NCBI GenBank assembly: GCA_002270565.1
Contig: NQMI01000052.1
Coordinates: 62,001-126,000 of the forward strand
Direction of reading: 5' to 3'
Length of the DNA: 64,000 nucleotides
Source of the DNA: Stenocarpella maydis
Taxonomy: Eukaryota; Ascomycota; Sordariomycetes; Diaporthales; Diaporthaceae
A program made the position numbers and the translations under genes. A model generated the notes under the pieces. That model did not search any database. It was not told the origin of the DNA and saw nothing but the letters and a program-made list of their open reading frames with translations. Positions within the stretch are counted from its first letter, which is position 1; every line of letters starts with the position of its first letter. Shown here piece after piece: positions 23,214 through 35,544 of this stretch.

Positions 23214-25796
23214 CTAATATGCGTCCCACGTGTCCACCGCCCACAGCTCATTTAGGTTGAAGCCAAGCATCTCCATGTTGAACTCGGGGTTAAGCGACGC
23301 TTGGGGCTGCATCTGCATTTGTGCGGGGTTGCGGTTACTACGACGTTCCGGAGAAGACCCGGCCGGCAGCCCGGGCCCATCGGGAGGTAGACTTACGGTG
23401 GGATCCGCCGCGGCCAGCCACCAAGGCGTGCTCGGCAGCCCGGCCACGTCCCCCCCTCCACTGACCGCCGCTCCTCCAACCCCGGCAGATGCCGGGGCGG
23501 CAGCAACTGCAGACGCCCCAGGCTGTAGGTAGGGCGTGATGGTCTTGGCCCTCTCCAGCAGGCTGGGCCCTTCTGCCCTCAGCTGCAGGCTCGGCCCACC
23601 ACCCTGTTGGGACTGTTGCGCCTGGGCGGCTGCTAGTTGCTGCTGTTGCTGGGGTCCCAGCACCGGTGGCTCCTGGCCCGCAAGGAGACGGTAGTGCAGG
23701 TTGATGAACCTCTCTGCGCTCGAGCTCTTGGCCGTCTGGCTGTCCTTGATCCCGAGGTGCGTCTCAAGCAGGCCGTAGGCAGCGCACATGATACTATAAC
23801 CCCACGGCTCGTTGTTCCCGCACCGCAGAATCCGATCCTCTTTCATCCGAAGACACTGGTCTAGCAGCTTGAGGGTGTGTGGGCTGTTGACCATGATCAT
23901 GTTTGTGCTCCCGCGCGACTGTAGCATCGTGACGCTGGTGAGGTTCAAGGCAAGGGTGAGAGCGTCTTCGCGCAAGAAGTTTAGTGTGCGCACGCCAAAC
24001 TCGGTCAGCTTGTCGTGCAGGAGGACCATGTCCCGCGCGGCATTGTAGAACATGACTTCTGAAAATTGGTACTTGGAGTTGACCTTGCGCATCCGCAGGA
24101 ATGGTTGATGCAGGGGCATGATGTACTGCCGCAGCTGCACGTGCAGGAGGGTATATGCAAGTAGTGGCTTAGGCGACTCCTGCTCGTCCATGCTAGCCGA
24201 TGTATCCCACGACGGAAGCGCGTCGATCTCCTGCGTGATCTCATTCGTGTAGCGGATAACTTGCTCGTAGTCGAGATCTTCGGGCGGGCCTGATAACAGC
24301 CTGCTAAGCTCCAGCCGAAGGGGCAGGCTCTGGCGGCACAGGTGCTGGAAAGACGACCCGGTATATTCGGAAACCGGCCTGGACTGTGGCAGCTCGGTCG
24401 TATCGACGTCAAACTCGTCGTCATTGATGTTCCTGGGCGGTTTGACATCCAGGTGAAGCGAACTGACAATGGTAGGTAAGCCATGGTCGAACGATGCCTG
24501 GAAGTCAAACTCCTGTATTGTTGCCCATAGTCTCCTTCGCATCTCTTGGTTGAAAACAGAAATATTGCGGCTGGCGCCTACCATGGCGTCAGGGTCGCGA
24601 TGCAAGCCCAGCGAGATGCCCTCGCGGGTCAGGATGCCAGAGTTTGTCCAGAAGCGCTTCTTCTTCACATTGTTAACCCTCTTGGCGAGGTACAGGAGCA
24701 GTGCTATCTGGTAGTGTATTAGACGGCGGTGTTTATGGCTCTGCTTCCTGTGCCATTCTTCACACGTCCATATCCATTTCTCCGCCGTCTGGTGAGCGCA
24801 CGAGACCATGCCCGTGAACTTGGGCGGCGAAGAGGAGTTATTGTGCAGGCAGGCCGAGACAGCCATCATGGAAAGGACGAGAGCAGTATGCGCAGCCGGC
24901 CGCACCTCGGTGGGCATCCAGAACTTCTCGTACAGGCGCCTGAAGCTGGGGATGTGGACGATACGGTGGAGCTGCTCGAACTGGTCGAGGTATAGCGAGG
25001 TGAGCATGTCCGTCTCCAACTTGGAGGGCAGGAGCTGTTCGAGCTCAGGGTCGGCAGCCTTGAACTTGGCTTCTTGTGCCACCTTCCTCTGGTCGCGATC
25101 CTTGGTCCGGGCAGCCACATGCAGCGGCTTGAGCCATTCCTCGGCCGTCTCCTTCATGAAGGGCGACAAGCCGGTTAACTGGCTGAAGGCCATGGAGGCA
25201 TTGTGGGGTCCAAAATACCGCGTCAGAAACTCCTTGCCTCGGAAGAAGCGCAGCTCGTCACCCGCGTCATGGCCATATTGCATGAACTCGGGGAGCTTGT
25301 GCTCCGGCACCAGGTCGGTGTCGGGCCTCACAGCGGCCTGGGAGTTGGCGTCGGCACCGAGGTTGCCATCACTGTTCAGCTGCTTGGACAGCAGGTTCTT
25401 GAGTTGGGACACTTCGATCTCCAGCCTGCGGATGCGGTCAAAATCGCGGGCGCTGTCCTTGCGGACGAGACTATCGTTGGCCAAGGAGAGGCGGCCATCA
25501 TACTGGGAGAGCTGGAGGCCGGCGGGCTTTGGGGGCGCCGCGACGCCGGGCCTGGTCTCGTAGGTGCAGCGGTCCGGCGTGCCTGATTTGAGACATCTCT
25601 CACACGGATAACCTCGGTCACACGACAGCTTCCGCCGGCGGCATTCCAGGCAGGAGAGGCGGACTCGCTGCCTCTTGCGGGGCGGCTGGTCGCCGTTCTT
25701 GCCCTCGGAGTGGTCCCCGTCGCCGCCGGGAGAGCTTGGGGATGAGTGCTCGTCTCCGTGGGCGGCCTCGGAATCTGCTCTGGCAGACTCGGACAT
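23214..25796 (-). CDS. Zn(II)2Cys6 transcription factor with fungal-specific regulatory domain
   Basis: Intronless, 860 residues, ATG at 25796. A basic patch (RKRQRVR) precedes the zinc cluster with Cys 49, 52, 59, 65, 68 and 77 (CLECRRRKLSCDRGYPCERC...C; spacing 2-6-5-2-8), which binds two zinc ions and contacts DNA. A linker and a coiled-coil dimerisation segment follow (DFDRIRRLEIEVSQLKNLL). The middle homology region (PF04082 type) spans about 270-560, starting near LDQFEQLHRIVHIPSF. A Gln/Ala-rich stretch and a disordered tail end in LGFNLNELWAVDTWDAY, a hydrophobic/acidic end that could be an activation segment. Nuclear regulator. Target genes are unknown; the neighbouring phosphatase and laccase are not evidence of a pathway. 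Confidence 0.93.
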   Translation of the reverse strand: MSESARADSEAAHGDEHSSPSSPGGDGDHSEGKNGDQPPRKRQRVRLSCLECRRRKLSCDRGYPCERCLKSGTPDRCTYETRPGVAAPPKPAGLQLSQYDGRLSLANDSLVRKDSARDFDRIRRLEIEVSQLKNLLSKQLNSDGNLGADANSQAAVRPDTDLVPEHKLPEFMQYGHDAGDELRFFRGKEFLTRYFGPHNASMAFSQLTGLSPFMKETAEEWLKPLHVAARTKDRDQRKVAQEAKFKAADPELEQLLPSKLETDMLTSLYLDQFEQLHRIVHIPSFRRLYEKFWMPTEVRPAAHTALVLSMMAVSACLHNNSSSPPKFTGMVSCAHQTAEKWIWTCEEWHRKQSHKHRRLIHYQIALLLYLAKRVNNVKKKRFWTNSGILTREGISLGLHRDPDAMVGASRNISVFNQEMRRRLWATIQEFDFQASFDHGLPTIVSSLHLDVKPPRNINDDEFDVDTTELPQSRPVSEYTGSSFQHLCRQSLPLRLELSRLLSGPPEDLDYEQVIRYTNEITQEIDALPSWDTSASMDEQESPKPLLAYTLLHVQLRQYIMPLHQPFLRMRKVNSKYQFSEVMFYNAARDMVLLHDKLTEFGVRTLNFLREDALTLALNLTSVTMLQSRGSTNMIMVNSPHTLKLLDQCLRMKEDRILRCGNNEPWGYSIMCAAYGLLETHLGIKDSQTAKSSSAERFINLHYRLLAGQEPPVLGPQQQQQLAAAQAQQSQQGGGPSLQLRAEGPSLLERAKTITPYLQPGASAVAAAPASAGVGGAAVSGGGDVAGLPSTPWWLAAADPTVSLPPDGPGLPAGSSPERRSNRNPAQMQMQPQASLNPEFNMEMLGFNLNELWAVDTWDAY

Positions 25797-27473
25797 TGTT
25801 GGGTGTGGGCTGGTCGGGCGTGTGGGCTGGTCGGGCGTGTCGGCCAGCCGAGGGGTGATTGCGCGGAAACCGGGATGGCCCCAAGGTTCACCTCGTGCGG
25901 TTACGTTGCGACGCAGTCAAAAGGCTTGGTGCTCGCACGGTGGCTCTGGGCAACAAGCCGTCCCCCAAGACAGTGCCTGGAGTCAGGCAAGCGGGCCTCA
26001 TCCACCGAGTGAGCGGGCCTTCGAAGTGCAGAGGATGATTTGATGCACGAGGATGTGATGCGCTTATCGCCCCTGGGGGCTCTGTAGTCAGGCCACCAAC
26101 AGGCAAGATGTCATCGCCTACACAGTAGACTCTGGCCTCGACTAGGATTTGGAAGGCAACTCCGGGATGGCAGGGTGTGGCACCAGTGCGACCAATCTGG
26201 AGCGGAGCCCACGCTGTGCTCGGAACATTCGGAGCTGGGAGCTGGTCTCGTAAGCACTTGGATGGTGACGGCCAAGCCCGCGGTGCGCTCGTCACCAGGG
26301 CGTTTGCCGTGGCCGGCCGCGGACGTAGTCTCGACGATCGTCCATGCTCGATGCCCTCTTGCTGACGAGTTATTTCTGCCTCTGGCTGGTATTCGCTTTG
26401 TCCATGGAGATACTCGAGGCATTTCGCTCCCAACTCGCTGGAAACCGACGCTATCGTTGGCCTGGGATTCCAGACGGAGCCTGCCAGGGGCCGGCTGCCG
26501 AGGTCCACCGTGTCTGGCCCCTGGTCATCATCACAGCCATCAAATCTGGCGGTGCGAGTCGACAATCCTCAACCACAGCCTATGCATGCAGTCTACGAGT
26601 TGGAACAACTCGAAACGTCGCCCTGCTGCGTCGAGAGGCAACCTGAACAAGGGCAGCTGAAAACCGCGACTCACATCTCGCACCGTGGTGACTGCTTCTG
26701 CGTTCCAGCATTCATGGTCAGCAGTCACTTCTCGGGCGTATGAAGGGCGATTGCAATTGCAAGTGCAATGTTGGAGATCAAAAAGACTGCCCAATCAGAG
26801 TGAGTGCTTTGCAATCCTCAGGTAGGAGCCGCCTGAGATGGAGGGAATTCGCGATACCACCGACACATCGCATCCACCACCCAGCTGCTCTTCATTTCTC
26901 CCGAGGTCCTTCGAACTGATACTAGCCGGGTGCAAGGTGCGTCCAGTGCTCCCCTTGATGGCATGGGGACAATATGGCCGGAACAGCTCCACCTTGCTTC
27001 GCCCTCGACTGGCGCAGCCATGCGACGACGTTGGTGGTGGCTTCAGGAGTGCATGAGACCCTCGTCTGGGTGATGCCGAAGAGGCTGCCGGAAACGACGA
27101 GACACTCGCCCAAGGGTCGCCAAGGCGGTGTGCGCGCGTTGGAGCCGTGCCTTCCATAAGCCATGGAGAGCTTGCTCCTGTTTCTACCTGCCTCTTGTTG
27201 GGATTGCGCCTTCCCTCAGGCCGGAAGGGGGCCCGTCTCCCATTGCCCATTGGTATGGTCTGGTCAGCCACCTTCGCCCTCTCTGCTGTCCTGGAGTAAA
27301 CAGTCACGCGTCTCATGGCCCTCTTGCACCGGCCTCGATATCATTTCTCTCTTGCTTGGATTGGGTCGACACGAGGAGCTTGGGCCCCTGCTCGCCGTAT
27401 CTCATCGCAGTTTGCATCATATTAACCCCTACAGGGAGCATCACCAGCCTGGTGCCAGGTCGGCCGGCCAGAG
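25797..27473. other. divergent intergenic region
   Basis: About 1.7 kb between the minus-strand transcription factor and the plus-strand disordered-protein gene, holding both promoters and leaders. Several open frames reflect GC richness only; none has a domain or a consistent splice structure. Confidence 0.5.
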
Positions 27474-30400
27474 ATGGCGATTCTCTGCTGTTGTGGCAAG
27501 CTTCGGTCACGGAGGCGGACCCAGGGTGACGGGGACGATGGCCTGCCCGTCCCTCCTCCGCCTGCCAAGCTGCCCGCCCCAGTCGTGCACCCCTCTGCTC
27601 CTTCTCCTGGCTCCACCCTCGCGAGGTCGTCTCTGACCAACCCCCTGCCCGGAGCCGCAACAGACACCTCTGTTCATCTGGGCGAGCTCGTGGTTGAGGA
27701 ATCATCTGACGACGGCGACGAGGACGAACCCGTTCACGATAGCAAAAACAGAAGTACCAGCACCCTGCAGGCCGTCAAGTCACGCATTCGTCGACATCTG
27801 TCACAGGACTCGCTTCAGCGGCAGAGCGAGACCGAGGAGCAGATTGCTCATAGGGCAGAGGTCAAGCGTCTCATGAGAAAGAGGATCCAGGAGGAGCTTC
27901 ATAGCGAGACCGACATTGCCCCCAGCCGCTCCTCCACGCCCCAGCGCCTTAGGCCTGGTCCGACCACGCTTCCAGGAAATGGTCCCCGGGACACTATCGA
28001 GTTCACCGTGGATGAGAGCCACAAGTCCAAAGAGCTGACTCCCGTCAGCGCGGCCCGTGTCGTGGAGAAGAAGGCGGCGGAAAGACATCCGACATCGAAA
28101 TTATCTCCCACAAGGCCATCAGTCAGTTCGTTCGAAAAGGAGAACCGCAGTCCGCCCAGTCTTGCGGCCAGCGAGCCTGACTGGATTGATTCCGAATCGA
28201 AGGCTTCTCGCATCGAGTGTCACGTCGGCGTCCGAGAGCGCAGTTCCCTGCCTGACATGCCCAACTCCCCTGTGCTCCTCCCGGTCCCAGGCTCTCCGTT
28301 GAATGACACCTCGTCGCTTGCATCCTGGCGGCTCTCACTGAGTCCTGACAAGCTTGCCGATCTCTTCACCCCTGATAAGAGACTGACACTGTTCCGGCCG
28401 CTTGCCACCACTCCAGCCACTCGTTCCACTACTAACCTCAGGGACGATGCTTCCCTCGCGCGTCCCAGGGCCAGATCCTCGCCTTTGGCCGTTCACGACT
28501 CAAATACAAGGCCCGGGCCTCATTCACGCCAGGCCTCGCTCGACTCCACCACTCAAAATCGAATTCCGCCCTCCAAGTCTTTGGTTCGGGACGAGTCACC
28601 AGTTGGTTTGTGGCTTCGCGCCCAAAGCATGCCGTTTCGCATCTCTACCGCATCCCAGCCTCCAAGCGAGACCGCATCCGAGGAAAACACCTGCCTGTAC
28701 ACGGCAAGCCTTCACAGCGAGCCCGATGATTCCCCCATTGAAACCCCAACCAAACCCAGCCGGCTCCCCAAAGCCGGTACATATCGCCATTCAAGTCTCC
28801 ATGGCTCACCCTCGAAGTCTTGCACCAGCGCCGACACAACAAGACAGTCGTTGGAAAGTGCAATGCGCCTTGTTCACAGGGTCCGGGATTCAGCACAGGT
28901 GGAGGAATACCAACCTCATCCTGTGGATGTCATCTGCTCCGTGATGCGTGCGGAACCCACGTCGGCCAGTCCCGGGCCGGATATCCAAGACGCCATGGTG
29001 ACACCACTAGGCGCCGACGACGACGCTTATGTTCATCCGGATGGAATTCTACCTCCCTATCCTCATCGCAAGGGTATTGGTGGGTTGAGGCTCCCATCCT
29101 TCAGATGTGAGTGCTTTTCTTCCGCCACTAGCAAGTATATACTGAATCCCATGGACAGGGCCTGCTCTCATGGTCAAAAACGTGCAGGATGACCCTGAGC
29201 CAAATAGACAAATCACGCCACCTTCGGGTGACTTAGCCACTCGTTTCCCAGACCTTGATTGCCGGCGGGCGACCTTCGAGGCTGGCTCCGAAACCTCGAG
29301 CTTTCTGCGGAGAGAGGCTGAGCTTCGGAACGTGGAAGAGCGATTCCGGGACTCACATCTGAGGAAGGGGTCTTCCAATCCCGTCGAAAGCAAATTTCGA
29401 GAGGTCTTCGACCACGACGGTGATCAAAACTCGAACAACAGGATGTCCCTCCTGTCCAAACTTCATTTCAACATGCCAAAGCGAGGTAAAATCGTAATTA
29501 TTGAGACGTTGGACGGTAATAGTTCTGGGCATGCTCTTGCCGGCACCCGCGCTCCGCGTACGTCTGCTGTGCAGGGCAAGAACCCTGTCCAGGCAAGCTC
29601 GGACTGCGGGCATCTGCAGGTACCTCACGTTGCCCATGGGAGGAGCAGGGCCAGATATGATGATGCGAGTCACACGCCTGCGAGCAGCCATTCAAGATCT
29701 CGGCGGCTCCGCGGCTTCTCGTCCTCTCGAGACGGCGACGATACGGCTGAATTGTGGAAGAAGGCAGTGAGGGCAGAATCGGAATCCAGATCACCCAGAG
29801 GCAGTACGTCATCCAACGCACCTGCCATCTGCTTGTCGCCGGCGGCCAGCGAACATGGAGTAGTGCCTCACGCCCCCCGACCTTCAGGAGCTGAAAGCCT
29901 TAGCTCATCTAGGTCTGACTTGCATTCTCCATTTTGCAAAGTACATCCACCAAATGGTGCCGAGGCGATTTCCAGGGATTCACCCCGACAATCTACGACT
30001 ATTCTCGAGGACTGGGCGCGTCAACTTGAGATCCAAGAGCGCGAGGCCCAAAAGGTTGGTGAGGAACGCGCTTCGGCATCCTGTGCCCGCTACCAGGCGA
30101 TGAATATGCCTCCGGCATCTTGGGCGAAGTTCCCTTCATTCAACCGCGACGAGCGTAACGCAGCTGCGGGCCTTGACGACAACGTCAAACCGAGGGACTT
30201 CGCGGTGAAGAACATATCAGCATCGGGCAATATCGTCTGGACTACAGACAGAGCGGAAGATGGCCCGTCTTGTCAGCAGGGTGTTATCCGCACTTTTTCG
30301 GACAAATTCACGCAGACCTTCAAATCACGCCTGAGCAAGCTTATTCCTGGTCGTTCAGGGACACCATCCAGAGACAGGTCGATTCGTGGAGAACGGAGAA

Positions 30401-31035
30401 GCAGTATCCAAGTTGCTGGCGACCTGGAGTATCCGGAGCTGGAGATTCTATCAACAGCAGATGGGTACCGAGAGCTGCGCGCCTTGGAATCTGAGATCCA
30501 TGAGATGAAGGGAATCACGAATACGATGGCACGTTCCAACCATGAGAATTCCGCCGCCTCACAACCCAAGTCAATCTTGGCTGAACAAATGGCCAGGGTC
30601 ATGATGCTGCAGGATGGCTCTTCGGAACGTGAGCTTTCTCAGGCAAGTGACACCGCTAGTTTTGTTGAGGGGAAGGCCAGCTTCGTGGAGATTTGGTCTC
30701 CGGAGACCCCTGCTCTCCAAATTCGCTACCCAGATACGACGCGAACGAAGGAATCAACTGGCTCCTCGGTAGAAAGATATGCAACCCCACTCAGCCATTT
30801 CTCTTCGACCGCAAACGAGGCATCCAGCTCGAGCACCCCGGAAATTATTTTCGAGGTGCTGCCTTCTGCCCACTCTCAATGCTCAATACAGAGCGTCAAG
30901 TCGTTTATGCGACGCGCGAGTTTGCGGGCGAACTCGGTCATCGAGACAAGCGCTTTTCCCGCTCATACCTGGCAATCACAAGATGATCCCAGGCGACGAT
31001 CAGTTCCCATGCTTGCCGCACGTGCCTCTTGCTGA
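27474..31035 (+). CDS. large disordered protein of unknown function
   Basis: Exons 27474..29106 and 29159..31035 give 1169 residues; the 52-bp intron (GTGAGT...GACAG) splits a Trp codon and joins LPSFR to WPALMVKN. I do not recognise the family. The start MAILCCCGKLRSRRR has three adjacent cysteines beside basic residues, a pattern often palmitoylated, suggesting membrane tethering (inference). A charged helix EVKRLMRKRIQEEL lies near residue 135. Most of the rest is Ser/Pro/Arg-rich and low-order, typical of phosphorylated scaffolds. Short better-ordered segments occur near 829 (DWARQLEIQEREAQ), 922 (RTFSDKFTQTFKSRLSKL) and 983 (ELRALESEIHEM). Long unbroken coding and a clean intron argue that it is real. 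No catalytic domain is visible. Confidence 0.8.
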
Positions 31036-32980
31036 GCCCATTATCACCGTTCTCCGCGAGCCCCCGCAATGAGCTCAACGGGTTGACACGATGTCAGACC
31101 CGTAACGCGTTGCAGGACAGACTATTAATCTCTATGTCCATTACAAGGTCTTTCAGCAATTATTCGCCTCGACTGTCACACTACCGGATAATTGAATGCC
31201 ATTGTTACATCGCCCTGTGCTAGGGATATTGAATGAATACCTCTGGATGATTGCGGCATGATTCTTGTTAGGGATCGATATGATGTTGTTGAGCAGCACA
31301 ATTTTGGAACCTGTCAACAGTAATGGGACAAGACGGCGGGATATCGAACATAAAATAGGGCGAAAGCGCATCTGTTCTTTATCAAATGCCTACGGGTGAC
31401 CTAGATTCTTATCAATTCATGACCTTCTTCATGAAACTGTGCAGCACAACTCAACTTTGCGTATTACACCACAATCTTTCGCTGGCAATCAGGTGGGAAG
31501 GCAGCTAACCAGAAGCTCTAGTTACCATTGACATGTAGATCGCAACCTCGCCCGTGTTCGGCGCTCAAGCGTGCTACTCCTCCGGGATATGAGTTGCGCG
31601 GTAGATTTTCCAGCTGGCCAGCTGCTGACATGTCGGCCATTCCTCGCCGTCTTACTGTAGGTACCTAGGTAACTTGTACTACTTATGAGTCCTCGGTTCG
31701 CCTGTCTTCGGGCATCTCATTGTTCCACCTCCGAATGGTCAAGAACCCCAAGATTATTCTTTTTTATCTTTTCTATTCCTTGGTCCAAATCAGTGATAAA
31801 TCGAATTCTGAGTGATACTCCCTATCTTTTACACCTTGTTCCCGCTGGCGGCTGAATTGTGGCACCTCGCGCTTGACGTATGGGTATTCTCGCTCCTCAG
31901 CGTGTCGCGAGCCACATTGCTATTTTTGAAGTGCAGTCCCTAGTGTACTCTGGCTACGTCGTGCCACCACATCTTTGTCTTATCATTGAACGTCATCTGA
32001 GCCTCAAGTCCCCCCTGCGTTGCTGATGTCGGGTATCGGCCCATTGTGTAGCGTATGACGGTAAGCAAAACCGGGCAAAAGCACCCAGCCGGAGAAACGG
32101 ATATAATGCGTCATTTCCCCAAGGATATCTTGACTCCTTCTCTTGTCTGTCAGCTTAGGGGATGGCTGCCTGGGCTTGACCCGTGTCTCCCGCCTCTCTC
32201 TCGCCGTCCCCGAGATCATGAAATAGTCGCAGGATACTTTCAGGCCATAGCCCACACTGGCAGTGATCAGCTTCGGCGTTAGAAACTGGCATTCATTCAT
32301 CAAGCTCTTTAATGTTCTCAGTCAAATTATAAGGCGGTGCAGAATTTTGGCGCCAGCTTAGCATGTAAGCCAGCCACCTGCGCAGTCCGGGATAAACCTT
32401 GACGAAGACATACCACCCTTTCGTTTTGGTATAGATGCCTTGTCATATCTCACTGTCCATCAGTTGGTCATATCCCAGGTAGAATTAGGGTTGTAAATAT
32501 TGCGTATCGCAATTTAAGTCCAAGTCGTTACGCATTAGGCAGTCCACTCTGAGATGTCTCATATATTCATACCGCCCGAGCGCTTGTAGACGGCGGACTG
32601 TTTCCGGATTTCTGTAAACGCGGGTAGGGCTGAGCCGCACCTTTCTGTTCCTGACTGTGTTCAGCTCTCCAGGAGCTTGGTATGGTAGGGCCGCGAGATC
32701 TCACCGGACCCCAATGGCCATCCCTGGGCCGTCTCACCATCTTGCCTGGGCCAGTCGCCATGGCACCGTGGATGTGAAGTGAGAACATAGTGGGCTCAAC
32801 AGCTGATATTTCAGCCACATGGTCTGAGGTGAGATTGTGTAGGGCCGATCGAATCCATCCTTATGCCTGTTTCTGCGATGGACTACCCAGCAAGGTCCTC
32901 GCGTGCCAGCCCAGTAAACTGTGCCGCTTGCACCTAACGCTGATGTGGGTTGGGAGGCTCGGTCATGGATTTCGGGAGGT
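31036..32980. other. intergenic, no gene seen
   Basis: About 2 kb of upstream sequence of the laccase gene. No coding signal; one exact TACCTAGGTA palindrome at 31662. Confidence 0.5.
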
Positions 32981-32982
32981 AG

Positions 32983-32990
32983 TATAAGTA
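32983..32990 (+). promoter_or_regulatory. TATA box of laccase gene
   Basis: TATAAGTA, 144 bp upstream of the ATG at 33127, followed by a pyrimidine-rich leader (33091-33121) and a GCCACCATG start context, as in strongly expressed fungal genes. Confidence 0.5.
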
Positions 32991-33126
32991 GGATCGTGCC
33001 ACTGGAGATGAGACCCCAACGACGTCGATCGAACTTGGCGTCTCACCCGTCTTGGGAAAAGATTGTGCCAGTAGCCAAGATCACAAGCTTCGTTCCTTTT
33101 TTGTTTTTCTTTCTTCTTTCGCCACC

Positions 33127-35544
33127 ATGCGCTTCCTCACGTCATGCCTGGAGCAGCTGGTCAGACTTGCTGCCCTGGCGCCCTTCAACCCCTTCGAGAA
33201 CCTTATCCAGCAGCCTTTGCTAGGATCCAGCGACAGTGCCCAGCATCCAATTATTCCCTCGGGAGGTGAAAATTCTATAATCCAACCGGAATACGCATCT
33301 TCTGGCTTTCAGTGTGTTTACCCGAGCAGATGGAAGAGCTGCAATACGGCTGAGACGCGAGACTGTTGGCTGCAAGATACGCAGTCAGGGGACGGGTTTA
33401 AAGGATATTCACAAATCGATATCAACACTGACTGTGAGTGACTATACACTGCGCTGCTGACCCCTTGTTTCCAAGCTTCTTACATTCCTGATAGATGAGA
33501 ACCCCGACGCCGTGGCAGCAGGCATCACCCGCGAGTACTTCCTCGAGGTTGACGGCGACGTGACCCTGTTCGCGGATGGGTTTGAGAAGACGAGTGGGAA
33601 GGTTTTTAACAAACAGTTCCCTGGCCCGCTCATTGAGGCCTGCTGGGGAGACGAGCTTGTCATCCATGTCAAGAACAATTATGCAAAGAATGGAACGACT
33701 GTCCACTGGCACGGTATCCGCCAGTTGAACTCAAACCACATGGACGGCGTCAATGGCGTCACCCAATGCCCTATTGCCAAGGGGGATGTCTTTACTTACA
33801 AATTCCGAGCGACACAGTATGGCCACACATGGTATCACTCCCACTATTCGCTGCAGGTAATGCCTCCTACGTCTTGGCGATAGTTGTAATCTCCGTACTA
33901 AATTCGAACAGTATCCGGATGGCCTCGCAGGACCACTCGTAATTCACGGACCTTCGAGCAGCAACTGGGAGATCGACCTCGGACCAGTGCTCGTCCAGGA
34001 CTACGTTCACGACTCATCCTTTGTGCGCTTCAGACAGGAGGTCGACCCCGACCCCCTTTCTTTCGCCCGGGGTGATTCTGTTGTTGTCAACGGCCGCGGC
34101 CACAACCCTTCGACAGGAACTGGAAGTTACTTCGAGACAACATTCGAGCCCAAGAAGAAGCACGCCTTGAGGTTGATCAACGGCTCAGCCGGCACACATT
34201 TTATCTTCTCGATCGACAACCACACCATGACCGTCGTCGAAGCAGATCTGGTGCCTATCACGCCGTATCAGACGACCGCGTTGAGAATCGCCGTGGGCCA
34301 GCGCTACATGGTCGTTATCGAGGCAGACCAGGAGCCCGGGGACTACTGGATGAGAACACACCCGGCCACGGGGTGCAACGGCTTCAACACGTCCCTCCCC
34401 TGCGGCGGAATATTCAACGACACGTGCTCGCCCTTTGACGTGAGGACCGGCATCATCCGCTACAACACGTCACCCGGCTCGGCGGACCTCCCCACCAGCG
34501 AGGCCTGGGAGTACAGCCGCGCCTGCGCCGACGAGCCCTACGACAAGCTCAAGCCCGTCATCCCGTGGGTCATCGACCACCACCCTTCGAACGAGATCAG
34601 CGAGAGCAGGTACGCGGTGGCCCACCAGAATGACTTCAGCTCCAACGAAACGGGCGGCTACCGGCACTGGATGCTGACGCCTGACTTCTTGTGGTTGGAG
34701 TTTGGCAACCCAACCATTCTGAACCTGGACAATGAGACGTATGAGCAGAATCCGAATTTCCACATTGTCAAAGGTTGGTCTTAATCCTATTATTTACCGT
34801 TCGAGCAAATACCATGGGGTTTCATGACTAACAAGGTGGTTTTTACCAGATGACTTCGAGTCCGGCTTTGTCTTCATGATCATAGAGAACTCGAACAACA
34901 CTTCAATCCCACTGCCAGCGGACACCGGCCACATTCAAGGTAAGCCAGCCCTCAGGTCTTGGTCGAGATGAATGGCCCCCCGACAAACCTGACGGACAAG
35001 GTCCTTTGTACTGACTACTAATACGCGAAACCAAAGTTGCGCACCCTCTCCACTGGCATGGGATGGACATTGTCCTGCTGGCGCAGAGCAACACGTCGTT
35101 CGACCCGGCCGCCAGCTTCGACACGTTCAACTTTGCCAACCCGCCGCGGCGCGACGTCGTGCTGGTGCCGGCGGACGGGTACATCGCCATCGCCTTCAGG
35201 CCCGACAACCCGGGCGCCTGGCTGATGCACTGCCACATCGCCTGGCATGCCAGTGCCGGTGAGTCTGCCAAAGCACCTACTTGGATACACCAAGTAGTTG
35301 GCTCGCTGGAGCCCCCACCCCCAAACTTGCAACAGACCGCGTTCCGCGTGGCTCTTGTGGAGAGTACCAAGGTGCTGACGAGTACGCGAACCCAGGCCTC
35401 GGCATGCAGATCCTCGAGCGTCAGGGTGATATCATCGAGGCCGTGGGCGGGCCCTCTGCGCTCGCCGAGACTGAGCGTGTGTGCCGGAACTGGAACGAGT
35501 ACAATGCGAAGTATCCGGTCGACCAGGAGGACTCGGGTATTTAA
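33127..35544 (+). CDS. laccase (multicopper oxidase, ascomycete type)
   Basis: Six exons, join(33127..33433,33495..33856,33912..34773,34850..34939,35037..35258,35396..35544), give 663 residues. Introns are 55-137 bp and each junction restores laccase sequence. Three cupredoxin domains carry all four copper motifs: HWHG (H173, H175), HTWYHSH (H217, H219), HPLHWHG (H543, H546, H548) and HCHIAWH with the T1 cysteine C606 and Leu616 as the likely axial residue. The C-terminus is DSGI, the plug that in ascomycete laccases is left at the mouth of the trinuclear site. The enzyme couples one-electron oxidation of phenols to reduction of O2 to water, normally outside the cell. The first 100 residues are longer than usual and the leader ([19 protein letters not shown]) is an atypical signal peptide. 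It stands alone, with no melanin or polyketide genes nearby. Confidence 0.95.

Noticed and set aside
27163..27636. Open frames overlapping the start of the disordered-protein gene
   Set aside because: Shadow frames of a GC-rich leader and the true coding frame.
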